Shown: piece by piece, positions 8,434-17,852 of the stretch
How the letters are laid out: every line of letters begins with the position of its first letter
Position numbering within the stretch: the stretch's first letter is position 1
Assembly (NCBI RefSeq): GCF_018219815.1
Contig: NZ_JADMKU010000001.1
Span: 124,001 to 188,000, forward strand
DNA: 64,000 nucleotides
Source of the DNA: Thalassovita aquimarina
Lineage (GTDB): Bacteria; Pseudomonadota; Alphaproteobacteria; Rhodobacterales; Rhodobacteraceae
Direction of reading: 5' to 3'
The notes under the pieces: model-generated
Seen by the model: the letters and a program-made list of their open reading frames with translations, nothing else
Database searches by the model: none
Told to the model about the DNA's origin: nothing
Position numbers and translations under genes: made by a program

Positions 8434-9536
8434 TGCAGGAACGGCGAAAGATCCGCACCCTGATCGTCGACGATTCCGCCATGGTGCGCAAAATCCTGTC
8501 GATCGGCCTGGGCCAGGACCCCGAAATCGAAGTGATCGGCACCGCGGCAGATGCCAACATGGCGATGCAATACCTGGCGCGAAGCAAGCCGGACGTGATC
8601 ACGCTGGACCTGGAAATGCCCAACATGGACGGGCTGACCTTCCTGCGCAGTTTCATGAAGGCCGATCCGATCCCCACGGTGGTGATTTCGTCGCAAACCC
8701 AACGCAGCGCGCAGGCGACGGTCGATGCGCTGGCCGCCGGCGCGGTCGATGTGATCGCCAAGCCGCGGATGGAGCTGGGCGGCGGGCTGAACGACATGAT
8801 GGCCAGCATCGTCCAGCGGGTCAAAGTGGCCGCGGGCGCCCAGGTGCGCCGCACGGCCACGCCCGCGCGGCCGCCGGTCCGGCCGCAAACGCCGCGCCCG
8901 GCGGCAGGTTCGGCGCCGGCCCGGTTGCCCGATTGGATGATCGCGATCGGCGCCTCGACCGGCGGGGTGCAGGCCTTGACCGCGGTTCTGCAGTCGCTGC
9001 CCGCCGATTGCCCGCCGGTGGTGATCGTGCAGCACATGCCGGAAGGCTTCACCGCGTCTTTCGCCAAGCGCCTGAACCAGATGGGGCCGCTGCGGGTGAA
9101 GGAAGCCGAAGACGGCGACGTTTTGGAAAACGGTCTGGTGCTGCTGGCGCCGGGCGGTCCGAAGCACATGACCGTGGTCAAGAAGATGGGCCGTCACCAG
9201 GTGCGGCTGATCGACGGCCCCGAGGTCTGTTTCTCGCGCCCCTCGGTGGATGTCCTGTTCCATTCCGTTGCCCAGGTGGCTGAGGGCAGGGTGTCCTCGG
9301 CCATCCTGACCGGAATGGGCAAGGACGGCGCCGAAGGCCAGTTGGCCATTCGTAATTCCGGCGGCCGGACCGTCGCACAGGACGAGGCGAGCTGCGTCGT
9401 GTTCGGGATGCCGAGCGCTGCGTACCAGATCGGGGCGCCAGAGGCGCTGGTTCCCCTCGACGACGTGTCTTCGTGGTTGATGAATTCCTGTTCTCGCATC
9501 CCGGTGGGGGACAGGCTCGAAAGTTACAGAGTTTGA
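8433..9536 (+). CDS. cheB: CheB, chemoreceptor methylesterase response regulator
   Basis: A 367-residue protein. The N-terminal receiver has LIVDDSAMVRK and the phosphoacceptor Asp in VITLDLEMPNMDG. A Pro/Ala linker follows, then the C-terminal esterase with the catalytic Ser in GASTGG, His in QHMPEGF and the GMGKDGAEG loop. A GTG lies one codon upstream, but the ATG overlapping the cheR stop (TGATG) is the more natural start. Corresponds to cheB2 of CheOp3. Confidence 0.96.
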   Translation: MQERRKIRTLIVDDSAMVRKILSIGLGQDPEIEVIGTAADANMAMQYLARSKPDVITLDLEMPNMDGLTFLRSFMKADPIPTVVISSQTQRSAQATVDALAAGAVDVIAKPRMELGGGLNDMMASIVQRVKVAAGAQVRRTATPARPPVRPQTPRPAAGSAPARLPDWMIAIGASTGGVQALTAVLQSLPADCPPVVIVQHMPEGFTASFAKRLNQMGPLRVKEAEDGDVLENGLVLLAPGGPKHMTVVKKMGRHQVRLIDGPEVCFSRPSVDVLFHSVAQVAEGRVSSAILTGMGKDGAEGQLAIRNSGGRTVAQDEASCVVFGMPSAAYQIGAPEALVPLDDVSSWLMNSCSRIPVGDRLESYRV

Positions 9537-9549
9537 AAGGATCCTGAGG

Positions 9550-10071
9550 ATGACGGATATGACCAAGGACCAAGCCATGCTGGCGGAAGCTGAAAACCTT
9601 CTGCATGACGATGACAACATCGACAACATGTACCTGACCTTCGCCATCGGCGATGAAACCTATGGGGTTCCGATCGCGGTGGTGACGGAAATCGTCGGTA
9701 TGCAGCGGATCATGACCGTCCCGGACGTGCCGCGCTACATCAAGGGCGTGATCAACCTGCGTGGCAAGGTGATCCCGCTGATGGATGTGCGGCTGCGCTT
9801 CAAACTGGAAGAACGCGCCTACGACGACCGGACCGTGATCATCGTGCTGGAACTGAGCGGATCGCCGGTTGGCCTGATCGTGGATCGCGTCAGCGAGGTT
9901 CTGGAAATCGCCGATGACCACATCGACAGTGCCCGCGGCATGGGCGGCGGCGAAAGCCAGGGGCTGGTCCAAGGCCTGGGCCGCGTTGGTGAAAACGTCG
10001 CCATCATCCTGAACAGCGAAATGTTGGTGTCGGACGTCGAGCTGAGCATGCCCGAGGCGGTTTCCGCTTAA
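9550..10071 (+). CDS. cheW: CheW, receptor-kinase coupling protein
   Basis: A 173-residue protein of CheW fold. It carries the characteristic VPDVPRYIKGVINLRGKVIP segment, followed by LMDVRLRF. It links CheA to the chemoreceptor and sits between cheB and the receptor gene, as cheW4 does in CheOp3. An in-frame ATG nine bases later is an alternative start. Confidence 0.96.
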   Translation: MTDMTKDQAMLAEAENLLHDDDNIDNMYLTFAIGDETYGVPIAVVTEIVGMQRIMTVPDVPRYIKGVINLRGKVIPLMDVRLRFKLEERAYDDRTVIIVLELSGSPVGLIVDRVSEVLEIADDHIDSARGMGGGESQGLVQGLGRVGENVAIILNSEMLVSDVELSMPEAVSA

Positions 10072-10100
10072 CTTCACCGCCCGTCACGATGACGGTCCAG

Positions 10101-10119
10101 AAGGCCGGCCCCCGGCCTT
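10101..10119. repeat. GC-rich hairpin between cheW and the receptor gene
   Basis: AAGGCCGG and CCGGCCTT form an eight-base stem with a very short loop. No T-run follows, so it is not a standard terminator; it may stabilise or attenuate the transcript. In R. sphaeroides the ParA-like gene slp/ppfA lies at this point of the operon; only 140 bases without a gene are present here. Confidence 0.4.
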
Positions 10120-10211
10120 TGGCGGGACTTTGCGCCCGGCCCACAAGGAATTCTGGTTCGCCGAAAGGGTGAGCTTCGATTGGTAACGATTTGAAATGTC
10201 GAGGTATGTCT

Positions 10212-11840
10212 ATGACTGAGCGTAAGCCGCAAGCCAAGAGCCGGCATCGGGTTCAGCCAAAGCCGAAAGCGCCGGAAACGGATATCGAGCCGCCAGAGAT
10301 TGTAACCGAAAAACCGACAGAAGCGCAGGCCTCAGACGCTAAAGAAAATCTGAAACCTGCCGCTATTAAAAGAAATAAGAGAACAGCCCGCCCCCAGGAA
10401 AGGACGACTCCGATGACCAATGCAAATGAAGAGGCCCAGAAGAAGCAGGAAAGCGAAGTGAAGACCCTGCTTGCCCGTATCAAGGCCATGAGCATCGCGC
10501 AGGAACAAGGCGATGTCGGCCACTTCATCGAGCATGACGATCTGACCTGTGAAGATGTGAAGGAAGCCGCCGAGGCCATCAATACAATGACGCGTGGCCA
10601 TATCGGGCCGATCCTCGAGGGCATCAAAGTGTTCGAAAAGTTCAGCGAAGGCGACTTCTCTGCCGATATGTCGCGGCTGCCCGGCGACAAGGCGCTGCTG
10701 AACCGCACGATCGACAGAACGCGTGAACGGTTCACCGAGGTGACCAACGAAATCAAGCGTCTGTCCAACGCGATCATGGAAGGCAACCTGGAGGTCAAGG
10801 GCGACACCGAAAAGTTCAACGGTGCCTACCGCGAAGTCGTCGAATCCTTCGACGCCGCCTTCAACAGCCTGAACGGGTCGTTCCATGCGCTGAAATCGCA
10901 GGTCGAACAGGTCGCCCAGACCGTCGGCCAGATGTCCAGCGCCAGCCAGGAACTGGCGACCAACTCGCAGATCGCGTCGTCATCGGTGGATGAGGTTTCC
11001 GCCTCGACCGAGGAAACCGACGTGCAGGTCAAGGCCAATGCCGAAGCCGCCAAGAACGCCGCGCGCCTCGTCAACGTGAATGCCGAAGTGGCTTCGGAAG
11101 GTCAGAGCAAGATCAACGAAATGGTCGAAGCGATGGAAGGCATCGACGCCTCGTCGCAGGACATCGCCAAGATCATCAAGGTGATCGACGAGATCGCCTT
11201 CCAGACCAACCTGCTGGCGCTAAACGCCGCGGTGGAAGCAGCTCGCGCCGGTCAGCATGGCCGCGGCTTCGCGGTGGTGGCGCAGGAAGTGCGCAACCTG
11301 GCCGGTCGGTCGGCCAAGGCGGCGCGCGAAACCTCGGACCTGATCGAGGGCGCCAACAGCCGCGTCACCGCCGGTGTGCGGCTGGCCGCCGAAACCAGCG
11401 AGAGCTTCGAAAAGATCGCCGTCAACATCGCCGAGGTGAAGGACCTGGTCGAAACCATCAATCGCGCCTCGGAGGAACAGTCGCGCGGCGTGGCCCAGAT
11501 CAACACCGCCATCGGCGAAGTCGCCCGCACCGCGCTGTCCACCAGCCAGCAGGCCGACGAACTGGCCGCGACCTCGGCCGAAATGACCGCCGCCACCGAA
11601 CACATGGCCAAGGAAATCGGCCGCTTCCGGCTCAGCGAAACCGCCGTCAATGCCGGGCAGTGGGGAGCCATCGAAGGGCTGAATGACCTGCCGCCGGAAA
11701 TGATGGCCAAGCTGCAGGAAATGATGGATGCGGGCCACACCGTTGCGCCGGCCGCCGCCGTGATGAACGGCAACGGTCGTGCGAATGGTCATGCAAACGG
11801 GCATGGCGATTACGACGAACGCGGGTTCAGCAACTTCTGA
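10212..11840 (+). CDS. tlpT: Soluble TlpT-like methyl-accepting chemoreceptor
   Basis: A 542-residue receptor with no membrane segment. Residues 1 to about 80 form a basic, Pro/Lys-rich, probably disordered tail. A HAMP-like/helical region and a long coiled coil follow, with the conserved signalling tip [20 protein letters not shown] and then [16 protein letters not shown] short Asn/Gly/His-rich tail ends the protein. Position between cheW and cheY matches TlpT of CheOp3, which makes cytoplasmic arrays. GAGG seven bases upstream favours this ATG over one six bases earlier. Confidence 0.85.
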   Translation: MTERKPQAKSRHRVQPKPKAPETDIEPPEIVTEKPTEAQASDAKENLKPAAIKRNKRTARPQERTTPMTNANEEAQKKQESEVKTLLARIKAMSIAQEQGDVGHFIEHDDLTCEDVKEAAEAINTMTRGHIGPILEGIKVFEKFSEGDFSADMSRLPGDKALLNRTIDRTRERFTEVTNEIKRLSNAIMEGNLEVKGDTEKFNGAYREVVESFDAAFNSLNGSFHALKSQVEQVAQTVGQMSSASQELATNSQIASSSVDEVSASTEETDVQVKANAEAAKNAARLVNVNAEVASEGQSKINEMVEAMEGIDASSQDIAKIIKVIDEIAFQTNLLALNAAVEAARAGQHGRGFAVVAQEVRNLAGRSAKAARETSDLIEGANSRVTAGVRLAAETSESFEKIAVNIAEVKDLVETINRASEEQSRGVAQINTAIGEVARTALSTSQQADELAATSAEMTAATEHMAKEIGRFRLSETAVNAGQWGAIEGLNDLPPEMMAKLQEMMDAGHTVAPAAAVMNGNGRANGHANGHGDYDERGFSNF

Positions 11841-11897
11841 CGCTTTATGCCGCCTGCCGAGGGGCAGGGGCAAACCTTTCCTCAAGGAGTGAACATA

Positions 11898-12302
11898 ATG
11901 TCTTATAAAGTGATGATCGTGGATGATGCTGCGATGATGCGGCTTTATATTTCCAGCTTTCTGAATTCCCTGCCGGAATTCAAGATGGTGGCACAGGCTG
12001 CCAACGGCCAAGAAGCTTTGGACAAGCTGTCTGACCATCCCGATCTGGACCTGATCCTGCTGGATATCGAAATGCCGGTGATGGACGGGTTGGAATTCCT
12101 CCGTCATGCCAAGCTGAAGACGCGGGCCAAGATCTGCATGCTGTCTTCGGTCACCGTACAGGGGTCGCCGCACGCCGCCAAGGCCCGCGAACTGGGTGCT
12201 GACGGTGTCGTCGCGAAACCCTCGGGAACCGTGTCGCACGACCTCGAAGAAAAGACCGGCGACGAACTTCGCGACACCATGCGCAGGCTGGTTGCGGCCT
12301 GA
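11898..12302 (+). CDS. cheY6: CheY6-like single-domain response regulator
   Basis: A 134-residue receiver. The acidic pair is in MIVDDAAMMRL, the phosphoacceptor Asp in LILLDIEMPVMDG and the conserved Lys in VVAKPSGT. The C-terminal extension is slightly longer than in enteric CheY. By position it matches cheY6 of CheOp3, the regulator that stops the R. sphaeroides fla1 motor. A strong ribosome site (AAGGAG) precedes the start. Confidence 0.9.
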   Translation: MSYKVMIVDDAAMMRLYISSFLNSLPEFKMVAQAANGQEALDKLSDHPDLDLILLDIEMPVMDGLEFLRHAKLKTRAKICMLSSVTVQGSPHAAKARELGADGVVAKPSGTVSHDLEEKTGDELRDTMRRLVAA

Positions 12303-12350
12303 CAGGGGCCGGATCCGCAGCAAAAAGTATTCAGTAGGGACGGGTGAGCC

Positions 12351-15300
12351 ATGTCGGAAATGGATGAAATCTGGGAACTCTTCGCCGATGACGGTGCGCA
12401 GTCTCTGGACGCGATGGAAGCCGCGCTGGACGCGTTGTCCGACGGCAGTACCGATGATCAGGTGCCACATATTTCCGCCCTGTTCCGCGCGGTTCACACG
12501 TTCAAGGGAAATTCCCGGGTTCTGGGCCTGTCCGTTGTCGAAAGCCGGGCTCACCTGGCCGAAGACCTTATCGGGCTGGTCCGCGATTCCGGTGTGCCTC
12601 TGACCGAGGAAATCCTCGACCTGATGTTCCTCACGGGCGATACGCTGCGCAATATGCTGGAACAGGTGGCCGCAACCCGTGCCGATGTTGATCCCGAACC
12701 GTCCGAAGACCTGCTGCGCCAACTCAAGGAAATGATCGCCAAGTGCGATCCCGACGCGGCGCCCGAGGACCCCGCCCCCGAAGCGGCTGCCCCGGCAGAA
12801 GAAACCGCAGAGGAACCTGCCGCCGCACCCGCAGCCGTGGGCGGCATGGACATGTCGGCGCTGTTCGACGAAATGTCCGACGGCGAGGAAAGCGGATCCT
12901 CGAACGACGACGATTTCTGGGAATTCGACGAAGATCTGGATCCCGACGCGCTGGCCGCCAAGAAGGCCGCAGCCGACGCCGACATGGAAGCGCACGAAGC
13001 CGAAGGCCCGGTGCGCAATGGCAGTGACGCGGCGGCGAAGCTCGCCGAACAGGAAGCGGCCTCGGCCGAACCCGCGGCGACACCCGCTGCACCGGTCGAT
13101 TCCTCGGTCCCGGCCGAAGACGGTGTGCCGCTGAATTCGCTGGCCGACGACCCGACATACCGCAAGATCTACGAAGACATGACCGAGGAGATGATCGAGA
13201 AGATCGGCACGATCATCCGTTCGGACGACGAATTCGAAGAACGCCGCAAGGCGGCGGAACGCCAGGTCGACGGATTGCTGCACGCGGCGCAGCAGATGGA
13301 ATACGGCAACTGGGTGTCGCTGCTGGAAGATTTCGCCTTCGATTGCCCGGCGCTCGAAACGGCCGATGCGCTGGTCGCCGGACTGCAGGAATTCCTCGTC
13401 AAGGTCGAGGCGCTGAGGAATGGCGGCGAGGCGGCGCCGGCCCTCGCTGCCGCGGCAGAACCCGCCCCGGCCCCAGAACCGGTGGCCGCCGAAGCCCCGG
13501 CCGAGGCCGAAGCGCCTGCCGCCGAGGAAGGCGCGGCGAAGCTGTCCGACGATCCGACCTATCGCAAGATCTACGCCGATATGACCGATGATCTGATCGA
13601 GCGGCTGAAAACCATCCGCGACTCCGACGACGATCTCGAAGAGAGACGGGACAATGTCGTCAAGCATGTCGGCGGGCTGTTGCACGCGGCGCGGCAGATG
13701 GAATTCGACAACTGGATTTCGGTGCTTGAAGGGTTCGAAGCGAACGCCGCCAACTTCGCGATGGACGCCGAGTTGAAGGGTGGTATCGACACGTTCCTGG
13801 GGCAGATCGAAACGCTGCAGAACGGCGGCAAAGTGGCAGCCGCGCCCGCGGAACCCGCACCAGAACCCGCACCGGAACCAGCCACCGTTGCCAAGGCCGA
13901 ACCGGCCCCGGCGCCCGCAGCGGTGCAGGAAGAGGACCCTGCGCCGGCCCCGGTGGCCGATGCGCCCGCCGCCGAAGATGCCGCCGCCGCACCGGAAGCG
14001 TCCGGCGGACAGAAATCGCTGGCCGACGACCCCACTTATCGCGCCATTTATGCCGATATGACCGAGGATCTGGTCAAGAAGCTGAAAACCATCCGCAATT
14101 CGTCCGACAGCGTCGAGGACCGCCGGGCAGATGTCGCCAAACATGTCGCCAATCTGTTGCACGCGGCGCGGCAGATGGGATTCGACAACTGGATCGTGCT
14201 GCTGGAAGCTTTTGAAAACAATGCCGGAAAACTGGCGAGCGACGCCGCGATCAAGGAAGGCATCGACGGGTTCCTCGCCAATGCCGAAGCGCTGCAGAAG
14301 GGCGGGGCGATCGCTCAGCCCAAATCGGGCAGCGACGAGGCCGACGACCTGTTCCGCCAGTTGGAATCCTATTACAGCAAAATCGCCGAACAGGTGCTGG
14401 AACTGGAAAACGATGTCGCGGCTGCCCAGGGCAAGCTGAACGACCTGGCCGAGGAAGTGGTCACCAAGGTCGAACCTTTCGGTCTGGTCCGCGCCGAGGA
14501 CGCGGTGCGCCGCATCGCCAAGGCCGAAACCGTCAAGGCGGCCCGGATCCAGCAACTGTCCTTCTACGAGGAACTGATCAGCTACGAATACGTGATGCCG
14601 ATCGAAAGCAGCGTCTCGGGCGATATGATGGTGCGGCCGTCGCACCTGGTCCAGCTTTGGGCCACCGATCAGATCTTCGACACCCTGGGCGCGCTGCGCA
14701 CGATGATGGAACGGGTATCGCTGGATGGCGAGGGCGACGATTGGTTCGCGTCCTTCAACCATCACATGCGTCTGGTGTACCATGCCTGCAGCCATTACCG
14801 GATGGATACTGCCGGTCAGCTGACCATGGCTCTGGTCGACCTGTTCGGCCGGGTGAACGATACCAATTCTGTCGCCGATGCGCTGATGCTGCACATGGCG
14901 CGCGGGTTCCTGGAAACCATCGAGCTGGTGTTCGACGCGCTGGATCAGGGCGACGACCCTGACCTGTCCAAGATCGACGACCTGTTCGAGGAAGCCACCA
15001 ATATTTCCTTCCAGCAGGGCGGCGTCGTATCGGCCCGCACGATCGAACGGAAACTGGGCCTGCCGGAGGAATTCCACCGCGTTCTGTCGCCCGACAGCGT
15101 CAAGGCGGCGCATCAGGCGCTGCTGGACCGCAAGCATTTCTACGTGATCCGGGCGGACCTGAACGAAGACGAAACCCTGGCCGAGAAATATCTGGAATGG
15201 ATCGGCGCCGGCAACGCCCAGATGATCACCAACGTGACGGTGTTCCGGGACGACATCACGCTGTTCGATTTCCTGCTTGCCTCGGACTTGGAACAGGATG

Positions 15301-16553
15301 CGATCGTCGGCGCGATGACAACGATGGACCCGTCCGCGACCAAGCTCTATGTCGAGCTGGTGCTGGCGCCTGATTACAGTTCGGGCGAAGACGAGGACGA
15401 TCAGGACGACAGCGAACCGCTGCACGAGGGTGGCAATACCGGCCCGTCGATCAGCCTGCCGCTGATGGAAGCGATCGGCGAAATCTCCGCCGGTCAGGCG
15501 ATGGTGCACCACATTCTGGACGATCTGTCCTCGACCGACCTGATGCAGGCCGTCGATCATGTCCTGCGCCGCCACGGTTCGGAGACCGGACCCGCGCTTA
15601 ACGGGGACACCTACAACGCGCTGCGCGACATGATCGAAGCCTATACCCACAAGGTCGCGCGCGCCGCCGAGGCGGAAACCCAGCTGAACACCCAGATGGG
15701 CCGCCTGCAGGAAGAAACCGCCAAACTGCGGGAACGCCCCGCCGGCATCCTGCTGCGCACCCTGGCCGCCTTTGTCGAGGCCCGGTCGCGCCAGGAGGGC
15801 AAGGAAGCGCGGATGTCCTACAATGGCGAAGACGAGGTCATCGACCAGACCATGCTGGATTCGCTGGGCAAGCTGTTGAAGCAGCTGATCCGCAGCCGGC
15901 TGGGCGGCGAAAACGGCGCGGCGCAGTTCCACCTGTCGCTGTCGCGCAATGACAACCGGATTTCGATCCTGCTGGAAGATGACGGCACCATCGAACCCGA
16001 TCAGGACGTGCTGCAGGGCCTGCATCAGGTCGCGGTGCGCGAAGGGGGAGAATTCCGCCCGGTGCAGATGCCTTCGGGCGGCATGCGGTTCCACCTGTCG
16101 CTGCCGGTGCACATGGCGCTGCTCGACGGCATGGTCGTGCGGGTCGGGGATGTCTGCTATGTCATGCCGGTCAATTCGATCGAGCGTATTCAGCTGGGCG
16201 CCGACGATGCGCTGCTGCCGATCGCGGCGTCGCAGAACAACGCGATGCTGCGCACCGATACCGGTGAACTGGCGCCGATCCGGCCGCTGACCCGAACCGG
16301 GCTTCAGGGCGGCGTGGTATCCAAGCTGGATGCGGCCAATGACGGCGGTGCTTCGAACCTCTACGTCGTGCTGCGAAGCGACGATAACCGTATCGCGGTG
16401 CCGGTTGACGAAATGCTGGGGCAGCAGCTGGTCTTGCTGCGCCCGCTGCAGGGGCCGTTGGTGGGAATTCGCAACATGATGGGGCTTGCGCTGCTGTCCG
16501 GTGGTGAAGTCGGCATGGTTGTTGCTGTAGATCGTCTGGCCGACGCGGCCTGA
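12351..16553 (+). CDS. cheA3: CheA3-like HPt/CheW-domain protein with three HPt-like repeats and a vestigial kinase core
   Basis: A 1,400-residue protein. The N-terminal HPt domain has the phosphoacceptor His49 in AVHTFKGN. Acidic/Ala-Pro linkers follow, then three related domains beginning near residues 264, 398 and 557. Each starts DDPTYR and contains LLHAA(R/Q)QM, an HPt-like His context. A helical region follows. Near residues 1110-1250 the sequence resembles CheA P3/P4 (GEDEVIDQTML, EDDGTIEPD), but the N-box Asn and G2 box are missing. A CheW-like P5 closes the protein. R. sphaeroides CheA3 also carries P1 and P5 around a unique region with CheY6-P phosphatase activity. Phosphate probably comes from the kinase at 6,395. 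Confidence 0.85.
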   Translation: MSEMDEIWELFADDGAQSLDAMEAALDALSDGSTDDQVPHISALFRAVHTFKGNSRVLGLSVVESRAHLAEDLIGLVRDSGVPLTEEILDLMFLTGDTLRNMLEQVAATRADVDPEPSEDLLRQLKEMIAKCDPDAAPEDPAPEAAAPAEETAEEPAAAPAAVGGMDMSALFDEMSDGEESGSSNDDDFWEFDEDLDPDALAAKKAAADADMEAHEAEGPVRNGSDAAAKLAEQEAASAEPAATPAAPVDSSVPAEDGVPLNSLADDPTYRKIYEDMTEEMIEKIGTIIRSDDEFEERRKAAERQVDGLLHAAQQMEYGNWVSLLEDFAFDCPALETADALVAGLQEFLVKVEALRNGGEAAPALAAAAEPAPAPEPVAAEAPAEAEAPAAEEGAAKLSDDPTYRKIYADMTDDLIERLKTIRDSDDDLEERRDNVVKHVGGLLHAARQMEFDNWISVLEGFEANAANFAMDAELKGGIDTFLGQIETLQNGGKVAAAPAEPAPEPAPEPATVAKAEPAPAPAAVQEEDPAPAPVADAPAAEDAAAAPEASGGQKSLADDPTYRAIYADMTEDLVKKLKTIRNSSDSVEDRRADVAKHVANLLHAARQMGFDNWIVLLEAFENNAGKLASDAAIKEGIDGFLANAEALQKGGAIAQPKSGSDEADDLFRQLESYYSKIAEQVLELENDVAAAQGKLNDLAEEVVTKVEPFGLVRAEDAVRRIAKAETVKAARIQQLSFYEELISYEYVMPIESSVSGDMMVRPSHLVQLWATDQIFDTLGALRTMMERVSLDGEGDDWFASFNHHMRLVYHACSHYRMDTAGQLTMALVDLFGRVNDTNSVADALMLHMARGFLETIELVFDALDQGDDPDLSKIDDLFEEATNISFQQGGVVSARTIERKLGLPEEFHRVLSPDSVKAAHQALLDRKHFYVIRADLNEDETLAEKYLEWIGAGNAQMITNVTVFRDDITLFDFLLASDLEQDAIVGAMTTMDPSATKLYVELVLAPDYSSGEDEDDQDDSEPLHEGGNTGPSISLPLMEAIGEISAGQAMVHHILDDLSSTDLMQAVDHVLRRHGSETGPALNGDTYNALRDMIEAYTHKVARAAEAETQLNTQMGRLQEETAKLRERPAGILLRTLAAFVEARSRQEGKEARMSYNGEDEVIDQTMLDSLGKLLKQLIRSRLGGENGAAQFHLSLSRNDNRISILLEDDGTIEPDQDVLQGLHQVAVREGGEFRPVQMPSGGMRFHLSLPVHMALLDGMVVRVGDVCYVMPVNSIERIQLGADDALLPIAASQNNAMLRTDTGELAPIRPLTRTGLQGGVVSKLDAANDGGASNLYVVLRSDDNRIAVPVDEMLGQQLVLLRPLQGPLVGIRNMMGLALLSGGEVGMVVAVDRLADAA

Positions 16554-16886
16554 ACGTATCACACAACGACGAGGCGATGACATTTCTACCACTGCTTTTT
16601 GCCGTCCTGACGGGGGGCGCCTGTCCCCGGCCGCCTGATCCTGCATTCCGGGGCAGGGCGGTCGCGCCCGGACCCATCGATGCGACCGGTCACCAGCGCC
16701 CGCTGAGCACCCCATCCCGGCGTTGGGCCGCGACGCGCGGGCTCCGTCGTTTCGGGCCGGGTGGTCCCGCCGGGGCCGGGCTGCGCCCAAACCAAATCCT
16801 GATCCTGAAAAAAACGCTAAATAATGCGGGGCCTCGTGCCGTTTTCATAAGGGACAGACAGATGAATGTTACCAGAGGAACGCCCG
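16554..16886. other. Intergenic region upstream of fliS
   Basis: Very GC-rich for its first 240 bases, then AT-richer. A short frame from 16,577 has a membrane-like start, but a Pro/Arg-rich, low-quality remainder overlapping fliS, so I do not call it. The only feature I can support is the weak sigma-28-like site at 16,818-16,845. Confidence 0.5.
16818..16845 (+). promoter_or_regulatory. Possible sigma-28 promoter of fliS (16-base spacer)
   Basis: TAAA-N16-GCCGTTTT, one base longer in spacing than the other sigma-28-like sites in the window. The position is right for fliS, with the start codon about 41 bases after the -10 element. Confidence 0.35.
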
Positions 16887-17285
16887 ATGACATTTGCTCG
16901 TGCTCGTAACAAGTACCGCCAGACCGAGACTTCGGGTATGAATATTCCTGACAACCCTTACCAGATCATTCGGGTGGTCCTGACCGAACTCGAGCAGTCT
17001 TTGAACGTCCTCAAGGCGGCAGAACAAGCAAAGAGCGACTATCCCCAGGATCACGTAAACAAATCGTTGCGCGCGATCTATCTGCTGCAGTCCAGCCTGG
17101 ATTTCGAGCAGGGCGGTGATATCGCGACCAGCCTGTTCGAACTGTACGAGTTCTGCCGTCAGACGGTGTTGCGGGCCTTCCGCCGCGAAGAAGGCGCGCA
17201 GATCACCGACGCCGCCGATGCGATTTCCGGGATCCTCGATGCCTGGACCGAAATCGGGCCCCAGGTCGAAAGGCAAGCCGGATGA
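16887..17285 (+). CDS. fliS: FliS, flagellin export chaperone
   Basis: A 132-residue helical protein with the FliS layout. An early ARNKYRQTE segment is followed by NPYQIIRVVLTELEQSL (helix 1), LRAIYLLQSSLDFEQGGDIA (the FliS LD.E.GG signature) and LFELYEFCRQTVLRA. FliS binds the C-terminus of flagellin and blocks early polymerisation. AGAGGA lies eight bases before this ATG. The next gene overlaps by four bases. Confidence 0.88.
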   Translation: MTFARARNKYRQTETSGMNIPDNPYQIIRVVLTELEQSLNVLKAAEQAKSDYPQDHVNKSLRAIYLLQSSLDFEQGGDIATSLFELYEFCRQTVLRAFRREEGAQITDAADAISGILDAWTEIGPQVERQAG

Positions 17286-17605
17286 ACGACGCGCCCACGA
17301 GCGAAGATCCCGGTGCGGATCTGCTGAAAGAATTCGAAGCGCTTCTCGTGCAGTTCGAACAGGCTGCCCGCGATGGTGATCTGGATGAATTCCGCCGTCT
17401 TGATCACGTCCTGCGCAGCAAGGCGCTGGCGGTGATCGGCGGTATGCCTGACATGAATCCGACCGACGATCGTTATATCGATGCACTGCGCGATGCGGTC
17501 GCCCGTCTTGGAACGGCGGCCGGCGAAATTCAGCAGGAGCGTAAGTTGCTCAAGGCAAGGCGCGAAGCGGACCAGCGGATCAGGCTGGCCTATTCGCGCA
17601 AATAG
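17282..17605 (+). CDS. Small helical protein after fliS, possible FliT-like chaperone
   Basis: A 107-residue, probably all-helical soluble protein starting MNDAPTSEDPGADLLKEFEA. It overlaps fliS (ATGA), so it is co-translated. FliT commonly follows FliS and is a small helical chaperone for FliD. Position and helix content suggest that role, but no FliT signature is recognisable. Its tail is basic (LLKARREADQRIRLAYSRK). Confidence 0.6.
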   Translation: MNDAPTSEDPGADLLKEFEALLVQFEQAARDGDLDEFRRLDHVLRSKALAVIGGMPDMNPTDDRYIDALRDAVARLGTAAGEIQQERKLLKARREADQRIRLAYSRK

Positions 17606-17616
17606 GGAGTTGTGAG

Positions 17617-17841
17617 ATGAGCTCGCGAAACACATGCCAGCGGTGCCAATGGCTCCGGGCTTTCCTGGGCGCCGGTTTCGCCCTCATCGTGCTGATCGGG
17701 TTGCAGCCGGAAGCGGCCAAGGTCGTCGCTGCGATGATGCCCGAGCCCTTGTCGCTGGCAATCGGCGGCATGGTCCTTGGGGCAGTCGCCTTCGTGTTTC
17801 GTCTTTGGGTCTGGACCCGCCTGGTGAAACAGGAGGGCTGA
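17617..17841 (+). CDS. Small two-helix membrane protein, uncharacterised
   Basis: A 74-residue protein with two predicted transmembrane helices, near residues 13-30 and 45-65, separated by a short loop. An N-terminal CQRC pair is notable. It lies 11 bases after the FliT-like gene with GGGAG upstream. I do not recognise the family. Confidence 0.6.
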   Translation: MSSRNTCQRCQWLRAFLGAGFALIVLIGLQPEAAKVVAAMMPEPLSLAIGGMVLGAVAFVFRLWVWTRLVKQEG

Positions 17842-17852
17842 GCGTTCAGCCC
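17835..17852. terminator. Hairpin spanning the ends of two convergent genes
   Basis: GGGCTGA-GCGT-TCAGCCC is a perfect seven-base stem with a four-base loop. It includes the stop codons of both the plus-strand gene ending at 17,841 and the minus-strand gene ending at 17,846. No T-run follows on either side, so it is at best a weak terminator. Confidence 0.45.

Noticed and set aside
11220-16790. A 1,856-codon open frame antisense to cheA3 and its neighbours
   Set aside because: It is the mirror of strongly coding GC-rich sequence and reads as low-complexity His/Arg/Gly-rich protein with no ribosome site. The sense strand has clear domains.
16577-16909. A 110-codon frame upstream of fliS
   Set aside because: It overlaps the fliS start, has Pro/Arg-rich low-quality sequence and no adequate ribosome site.
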